A DNA stretch of 18,277 bases from positions 1-18,277 of the forward strand of contig CAMCTP010000012.1 in NCBI GenBank assembly GCA_945878495.1, written 5' to 3'. Below the pieces are notes generated by a model that was not told where the DNA came from, made no database searches, and saw only the letters and a program-made list of their open reading frames with translations. This stretch comes from Rickettsia typhi. GTDB lineage: Bacteria > Pseudomonadota > Alphaproteobacteria > Rickettsiales > Deianiraeaceae. Shown here one piece after another: positions 13,025 through 18,277 of this stretch. Numbering within the stretch: the stretch's first letter is position 1; each line of letters starts with the position of its first letter. The translations under genes were made by a program, and so were the position numbers.

Positions 13025-14161
13025 ATGAAATATCTTATTGTTTCATTTGCGATTATACTCGCTTCCTGTAAATTTAATGCACCAAGATCAAAAGCGATTC
13101 AGGTGCATATAGATGATAAAAGAAAAATAAATCAAATGTTGATAGTTGGCATAGGCAAGGCGGTTGAGTATAGCGACATCAGTGAGAAAATGAAGTCTGA
13201 TCTTAAGGATATCGGAGGTGTAATTCTATATAAATATACATTTGATAGACAAAATAGACGAAATATCTATTCAGAAAAGCAAACAAAAAAACTAATCAAC
13301 GATATAAAAAATAACTCTTACATCGAGCCATTTATGTCGATTGATCAAGAGGGTGGAATTGTATCACGACTTACAAGTAGTGACTTTTTCCCCGAAGATG
13401 TACATCTTGAATCTCACGAAGAGTTATCAAAGCTTGATAAAAAAGTGGTATATGACAAAGTATATAAAATGTCGAAATATCTAAAATCAATTGGAATAGA
13501 TATAAATTTTGCACCTGTTGTCGATATTAATGTTAACAAAAAAAATGCTGTAATATCAAAGTTTAAAAGATCTTTTGCCGATAATGCAGACATCGTATCA
13601 ATTTATGCAGAAATATATATCAAGGCTACGAATGATGCAGGGATAATATCTTCACTAAAACACTTTCCGGGGCATGGAAGTTCGTCCGCAGATTCTCATT
13701 TGGGCTTTACAGATGTGTCTTGTACGTGGACTGAAAATGAGTTGAAGCCTTATAAATATTTTGTTAAAAATTACCATGATTTCTCAAAAAAGAACATGAT
13801 AATGACTGCTCATGTATTTAACAAAAATCTTGATAAAAAATATCCGGCAACAATGTCATATAATGTAAATCAAAAAATACTCAGAGATCAAATTGAATTC
13901 GATGGAATTCTAATTTCCGATGATCTTCAAATGAAGGCAATTAGCGAGCATTTCGATTTTGAAGAAGTTGTGGTGCAGGCAATTAATTCTGGCGTGGACA
14001 TGTTCATTGTTGGAAATAATTTGAACATAGATGGCAAAGCTAAAGATAGGTTTGTAAATATTGTTGTTAAAAATATTGAAAATGGAAAAATTGATATCGA
14101 GAAAATTCGCAACTCGTACAACAAAATTATAGCGATTAAAAAGCTTTACAAGGTTTTATAG
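13025..14161 (+). CDS. nagZ: Beta-N-acetylglucosaminidase (GH3, NagZ-like), predicted lipoprotein
   Basis: NagZ-type enzymes cleave GlcNAc from anhydro-muropeptides during peptidoglycan recycling. The 378-residue product has a type II signal peptide: MKYLIVSFAIILASC, with lipobox LASC and Cys15 as the lipidation site. It is followed by one GH3 barrel with SIDQEGGIVSRL (105-116), SIGIDINFAPVVDI (155-168), LKHFPGHGSSSADSH (211-225, holding the NagZ Asp223/His225 general-acid/base dyad) and ILISDDLQMKAI (295-306) with the nucleophile Asp299. E. coli NagZ is cytoplasmic, so the lipobox moves this activity to the cell envelope. It directly follows typA (33 nt) and has no Shine-Dalgarno sequence. 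A GH3 beta-glucosidase is unlikely given the KHFPGHG-D-x-H signature. Confidence 0.92.
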   Translation: MKYLIVSFAIILASCKFNAPRSKAIQVHIDDKRKINQMLIVGIGKAVEYSDISEKMKSDLKDIGGVILYKYTFDRQNRRNIYSEKQTKKLINDIKNNSYIEPFMSIDQEGGIVSRLTSSDFFPEDVHLESHEELSKLDKKVVYDKVYKMSKYLKSIGIDINFAPVVDINVNKKNAVISKFKRSFADNADIVSIYAEIYIKATNDAGIISSLKHFPGHGSSSADSHLGFTDVSCTWTENELKPYKYFVKNYHDFSKKNMIMTAHVFNKNLDKKYPATMSYNVNQKILRDQIEFDGILISDDLQMKAISEHFDFEEVVVQAINSGVDMFIVGNNLNIDGKAKDRFVNIVVKNIENGKIDIEKIRNSYNKIIAIKKLYKVL

Positions 14162-14237
14162 GTGGAATTCACAAAGAACTTTCCGTGAGAAACATGATAT
14201 AAGAAATCTGTAATATATAAGCATTAGTTCTTTTGTT

Positions 14238-14834
14238 TTAAAAACACAAAGCTTGATTTTTAGCTTCAAAACCTTTTATTGCAGGCATTTTTTCCATTGT
14301 TAATCCGATTGAATCAAGACCTTTTATCAGCCTTGTCTTTTTTGATTTATCGATATCAAATTTCACATCCAAAGTATCGGTTGAAATAGTTTGATTTTCA
14401 AGATCGATTTTAAAATTCGCAGCGGTATTGGCAATAGTCGTCAATGAATCAATTTTATCCTGATCAAGAATAATTGGCAATATGCTATTTTCAAAGCAAT
14501 TGTTGTAAAAAATATCGGCAAATGATGTAGCTATTACGCAAAAAATTCCAAAATCAGCTAATGACCAAGGTGCGTGCTCTCGTGATGATCCGCAGCCAAA
14601 ATTATCCCCTGCAATTAGTATTTGCGATTTTGAAAATGCCTTTTTGTTCAAGACAAAATCCGGATTTTTTTTACTCAAATCATTTTCAAGGTATCGCATT
14701 TCAAAAAATAATTTTTCACCAAGCCCTAGTCTTGTAATGGTTTTTAGAAACTGTTTCGGTATTATCATATCTGTGTCAATGTTGTCGATTTTCAAGACCG
14801 CAGCACTGGAAATTATTGTTGTAAATGGTTTCAT
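14238..14834 (-). CDS. leuD: 3-isopropylmalate dehydratase small subunit
   Basis: LeuD pairs with LeuC to isomerise 2- to 3-isopropylmalate in leucine synthesis. The 198-residue product matches proteobacterial LeuD in length. Motifs are the N-terminal [15 protein letters not shown] (18-32), [12 protein letters not shown] and the substrate-loop [15 protein letters not shown] (76-90), followed by [17 protein letters not shown]. The complete N-terminus confirms the ATG at 14834, which has a TTGACA-type promoter upstream. leuC and leuB are not in the window, so leuD is separated from its partner subunit or at least not directly downstream of it. It converges with nagZ and diverges from hemE. Confidence 0.96.
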   Translation of the reverse strand: MKPFTTIISSAAVLKIDNIDTDMIIPKQFLKTITRLGLGEKLFFEMRYLENDLSKKNPDFVLNKKAFSKSQILIAGDNFGCGSSREHAPWSLADFGIFCVIATSFADIFYNNCFENSILPIILDQDKIDSLTTIANTAANFKIDLENQTISTDTLDVKFDIDKSKKTRLIKGLDSIGLTMEKMPAIKGFEAKNQALCF

Positions 14835-14854
14835 ATATTAACTTATCTTTTATG

Positions 14855-14882
14855 AATTTAAAAATCTTTTTTTATTTGTCAA
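14855..14882 (-). promoter_or_regulatory. leuD promoter
   Basis: A consensus -35 TTGACA (14882 to 14877), a 16-nt spacer and a weak TAAATT (14860 to 14855). The predicted start near 14848 gives a 14-nt leader. Confidence 0.45.
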
Positions 14883-14932
14883 ATATTTTAAAAAAATCTT
14901 GTAATTCTGATTTTATTCATCAATATATTTAA

Positions 14933-14938
14933 TATAAT
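14933..14938 (+). promoter_or_regulatory. -10 box of hemE
   Basis: A perfect TATAAT whose predicted start (about 14945) is only some 5 nt before the ATG at 14950, so the message would be nearly leaderless. No good -35 is seen; ATTTTA-like bases stand in its place. The box rules out the in-frame TTG at 14938 as start. Confidence 0.35.
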
Positions 14939-14949
14939 TGATTAAACTT

Positions 14950-15972
14950 ATGCTATCAGGCAATAAATTACCATTTTGGTTTATGAGGCAAGCAGGCAGA
15001 TATATGGCTGAATATAGAGCTTTGAGATCTAAATTACAAAGCTCGGGATATTCTTTTTTGGACATGTGTTATGATCCGGAAATAGCTAGCGAAATTACCA
15101 TGCAGCCAATAAACGCATTCGATATTCCGATTGCAATTATATTTTCCGATATTCTGACAATACCTGATGCAATGGGTCTTGGGGTTAAATTTATCGAAAA
15201 TATTGGCCCTGTGTTGAATACGATTAAATCTAAAAATGAGTTGTCAGCAATTGATTATACACGAAAAGATTGGATTTTTAACCAAGTGGAAAATGCTATA
15301 AAGTTTACAAAAACAAAGCTTCCAAAAAACAAGCATTTAATCGGATTTTCAGGATCTCCATTCACTCTTGCATGTTATATTATCAACGGCGGATCTTCTG
15401 CAGATGGCTTTAGTTCTGTAAAAGAAATCATCAAACAAGATATAGAATTTGTTCACAATATCATCGAGATTTTAACCGATTTGGTATGCGAGTATTCTGC
15501 TGGGCAGATTGATGCAGGAATTGATGCAATTCAGTTTTTCGATTCACATGCTGGAATTTTAAATGACAAAGATTTTGACGACTTTGTAATTACGCCGAAT
15601 AAAACAATAGTGGATTTTGTAAAAAAAAGAACCAATATTCCGGTTATATGCTTTCCTAGGGGAGCTGGAGCTAATTATTTTAAATTCTGCGATGCGGTAT
15701 CACCGGATATAATATCGCTAGATCAATCAATACCGCTTGATTTATGTTTTGCAAATATCGATAAATCAATTGCATTTCAAGGAAATTTGAACAATGAATT
15801 GCTTGAAAAAGGTTCAATTGAGGAGATTTTAGAATCAGCAAAATCTATAATCAAAGAATGCGATAAAAATAACAGAAAGCTAATATTTAACTTATCTCAT
15901 GGAATTATTAAGACAACTCCAGTTGAAAATGTAGCCGCTTTATCAAGATTTTTAATTGCACAAAACGCTTAA
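14950..15972 (+). CDS. hemE: Uroporphyrinogen decarboxylase
   Basis: HemE removes four carboxyl groups from uroporphyrinogen III to give coproporphyrinogen III in haem synthesis, in the cytoplasm. From the ATG at 14950 the product has 340 residues, the usual size. The substrate-binding PFWFMRQAGRYMAEYR (8-23) is complete, with its two arginines. It is followed by IIFSDILTIPDAMG with the catalytic Asp, GFSGSPFTLACYII, IQFFDSHAG, and the C-terminal LSHGIIKTTPVENV. The ATG was chosen over the TTG at 14938, which overlaps a TATAAT. The N-terminus before the RQAGRY motif is a few residues shorter than in many homologues, but nothing essential is missing. No other haem gene is adjacent. Confidence 0.96.
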   Translation: MLSGNKLPFWFMRQAGRYMAEYRALRSKLQSSGYSFLDMCYDPEIASEITMQPINAFDIPIAIIFSDILTIPDAMGLGVKFIENIGPVLNTIKSKNELSAIDYTRKDWIFNQVENAIKFTKTKLPKNKHLIGFSGSPFTLACYIINGGSSADGFSSVKEIIKQDIEFVHNIIEILTDLVCEYSAGQIDAGIDAIQFFDSHAGILNDKDFDDFVITPNKTIVDFVKKRTNIPVICFPRGAGANYFKFCDAVSPDIISLDQSIPLDLCFANIDKSIAFQGNLNNELLEKGSIEEILESAKSIIKECDKNNRKLIFNLSHGIIKTTPVENVAALSRFLIAQNA

Positions 15973-16018
15973 TTATTCCACAATTTAATGATTCATTTTG
16001 ATGCTTTGTCGAGCTAGA

Positions 16019-16108
16019 TTTGCAAAATAACAGTAAATGCGATATACTATATTTGTGGTTATAAAAAAGTATAAAAATCAGCATCAACAAAGACAATTTT
16101 GCAAAATA
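16019..16108 (+). repeat. 11-bp direct repeat flanking the leader of the outer-membrane protein gene
   Basis: TTTGCAAAATA occurs at 16019-16029, over the -35 box, and again at 16098-16108, directly before the ATG at 16110. Each contains a TTTGCAAA palindrome. It could be a paired protein-binding site across the 55-nt leader, or chance. Confidence 0.3.
16020..16048 (+). promoter_or_regulatory. Promoter of the outer-membrane beta-barrel gene
   Basis: TTGCAA (16020-16025), a 17-nt spacer and TATACT (16043-16048, 5/6 match). The predicted start near 16055 gives a leader of about 55 nt, the one clearly longer leader in the window. Confidence 0.5.
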
Positions 16109-16109
16109 T

Positions 16110-16994
16110 ATGGTAGAAGGAAGCACTAGGTCAAAAATAGCAAATTCAACTGTCAGTAGAATTATAAGTGCAGTGATTTTTGGTACAATTTTCGCAATGA
16201 TTTGCATAGATATTGCAATTGGTTCAGAATATGAAAGTTCAAGCTCATCCAACAGAAGACTTAGTAGTCAAAATGAAACATTTATTGGAATTGGTAGCCA
16301 AAAAAATCAATACACACCATCGGGAACTATTAATTTTGATACATTTACTAAAGATGTGACAAGTCGTCAGTTATTTTTCGATACAAAATACAAAACTTTT
16401 ACCGGAGCTGGATTGAATAATTATTATTTTGGCGCTGGATATAATTTTTCTAATACGGTAAATACGATTTCACAATTTACTATAAATTCCGGATTTACAT
16501 TTGATTTGGCAAATTATTCTCCAACTTTTGAATCATACTTATTAAGCTTTGAACTTGGTTACTCTGATAGAAGAATTTCCATGGATTCAAAATCAGCAAC
16601 TGGAGACAACAGATATCAAAGTAATTTTGGTAGATTTCAATACCTTTCACTTGGGACGAAAATTGAAAAAATTCTCGATGATGCGTCTACCGTGTCGGTA
16701 AAATTGAGTGGATTGTTTCCAAATTACAAATCGACAACCGGTGGTGAAAATACTAATTACAGCGAAAATTCAGGCGGAGGTTTGACTAGCTTCGGTGGTT
16801 ATCAAATCAAAATTGAGTATGCAACAGCGATTACCACAAGGGTTGATGCGGTTGTTTTTGCAAACTATGAAGCTATGAAATTCTCAAATCTAAACCAAAC
16901 GGTCCTGACTCAAAACTCAAATTTATCACCGGCTAACCAACTTGGTTCTGCTAAATTGCAAACCATGGCACTTGGCGTGGGGCTAATTTTTTAA
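16110..16994 (+). CDS. Outer-membrane beta-barrel protein, family not recognised
   Basis: The 294-residue product has a long signal sequence (basic SRSK-type N-region, then VSRIISAVIFGTIFAMICIDIAIG, likely cleaved near residue 39) and a Ser-rich linker. The body has repeated amphipathic strands alternating with Gly/Asn/Ser turns (for example TGAGLNNYYFGAGYNF, YLLSFELGYSD, FQYLSLGTKIEKIL, GGYQIKIEYATAITTRVDAVVFANYEAM). It ends LGVGLIF, with the terminal Phe expected for BAM insertion. The strand count suggests about 10-12 strands, so an autotransporter-type or OmpA/OmpW-size barrel. Function is unknown; porin or adhesin are only guesses. It has its own promoter and an unusual 55-nt leader with a direct repeat. 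The hydrophobic stretch could also be read as starting later, but no better ATG is available. Confidence 0.72.
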   Translation: MVEGSTRSKIANSTVSRIISAVIFGTIFAMICIDIAIGSEYESSSSSNRRLSSQNETFIGIGSQKNQYTPSGTINFDTFTKDVTSRQLFFDTKYKTFTGAGLNNYYFGAGYNFSNTVNTISQFTINSGFTFDLANYSPTFESYLLSFELGYSDRRISMDSKSATGDNRYQSNFGRFQYLSLGTKIEKILDDASTVSVKLSGLFPNYKSTTGGENTNYSENSGGGLTSFGGYQIKIEYATAITTRVDAVVFANYEAMKFSNLNQTVLTQNSNLSPANQLGSAKLQTMALGVGLIF

Positions 16995-17005
16995 CACTAA
17001 AACTA

Positions 17006-17033
17006 TTGCATATTAAAAAAAATTAGTTATAAA
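17006..17033 (+). promoter_or_regulatory. Promoter for the membrane gene and ilvC
   Basis: TTGCAT (17006-17011), a 16-nt spacer and TATAAA (17028-17033). The predicted start near 17040 gives a 13-nt leader to the ATG at 17053. It is the only promoter seen upstream of ilvC. Confidence 0.55.
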
Positions 17034-17052
17034 ACGCCAAAACTTGTCTTAA

Positions 17053-18277
<1,225 letters not shown>

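Noticed and set aside
14162..14240. Possible bidirectional terminator between nagZ and leuD
   Set aside because: The only complementarity is a 7-bp pair (AAAGAAC with GTTCTTT) across a loop of nearly 50 nt; not convincing.

Overview
The window reads as chromosomal DNA of a strongly AT-rich alphaproteobacterium with a small, densely packed genome. The lineage evidence is a PopZ/DUF2497-type polar organiser, an IlvE of the alphaproteobacterial subfamily (RPDP block, A-E-x-T-x-x-N-I-F-F, N-G-I-T-R-Q) and a capsid gene resembling that of alphaproteobacterial gene transfer agents (GTAs). Branched-chain amino acid, lysine/diaminopimelate and haem genes are present, so the organism is not an extremely reduced Rickettsia-type parasite. 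TGA is used as a stop (for example at 10045 and 17890), so the code is the standard bacterial one.

Layout. Positions 1-1400: the likely start of yajC (minus strand) diverges from a lone HK97-fold, GTA-like major capsid gene. Positions 1400-4650: a small membrane protein, dapA, a convergent popZ-like gene with an expanded acidic repeat linker, then ilvE. Positions 4650-7700: a small putative outer-membrane protein, tRNA-Asp with its own promoter, a Pro/Ala-rich membrane-anchored protein with a clear terminator, glpX and tadA. Positions 7700-8510: grpE with a heat-shock-like promoter, convergent with a tiny lipoprotein-like gene. Positions 8600-10980: a four-gene minus-strand run of His-rich secreted protein, Cys-rich secreted protein, carboxylesterase and family-2 glycosyltransferase. 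Positions 11100-14160: typA and a lipoprotein NagZ. Positions 14230-16000: leuD (minus) diverging from hemE. Positions 16000-18277: an outer-membrane beta-barrel protein, a membrane protein of unknown family, and the start of ilvC, which overlaps it.

How the genes work together: most are housekeeping singletons. ilvC, ilvE and leuD belong to one pathway but sit apart in three transcription units. dapA and nagZ both touch peptidoglycan metabolism (precursor supply and muropeptide recycling).

The most striking pattern is regulatory. Across the window the start codons lack a Shine-Dalgarno sequence, yet recognisable -35/-10 pairs recur with the last base of the -10 box about 20-24 nt before the start codon. 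This implies very short leaders, roughly 12-17 nt, and it settled several start-codon choices. No convincing novel defence or mobile system was found. The best candidates for undescribed biology are the secreted-protein/glycosyltransferase run, the membrane gene overlapping ilvC, and the isolated GTA-like capsid gene.
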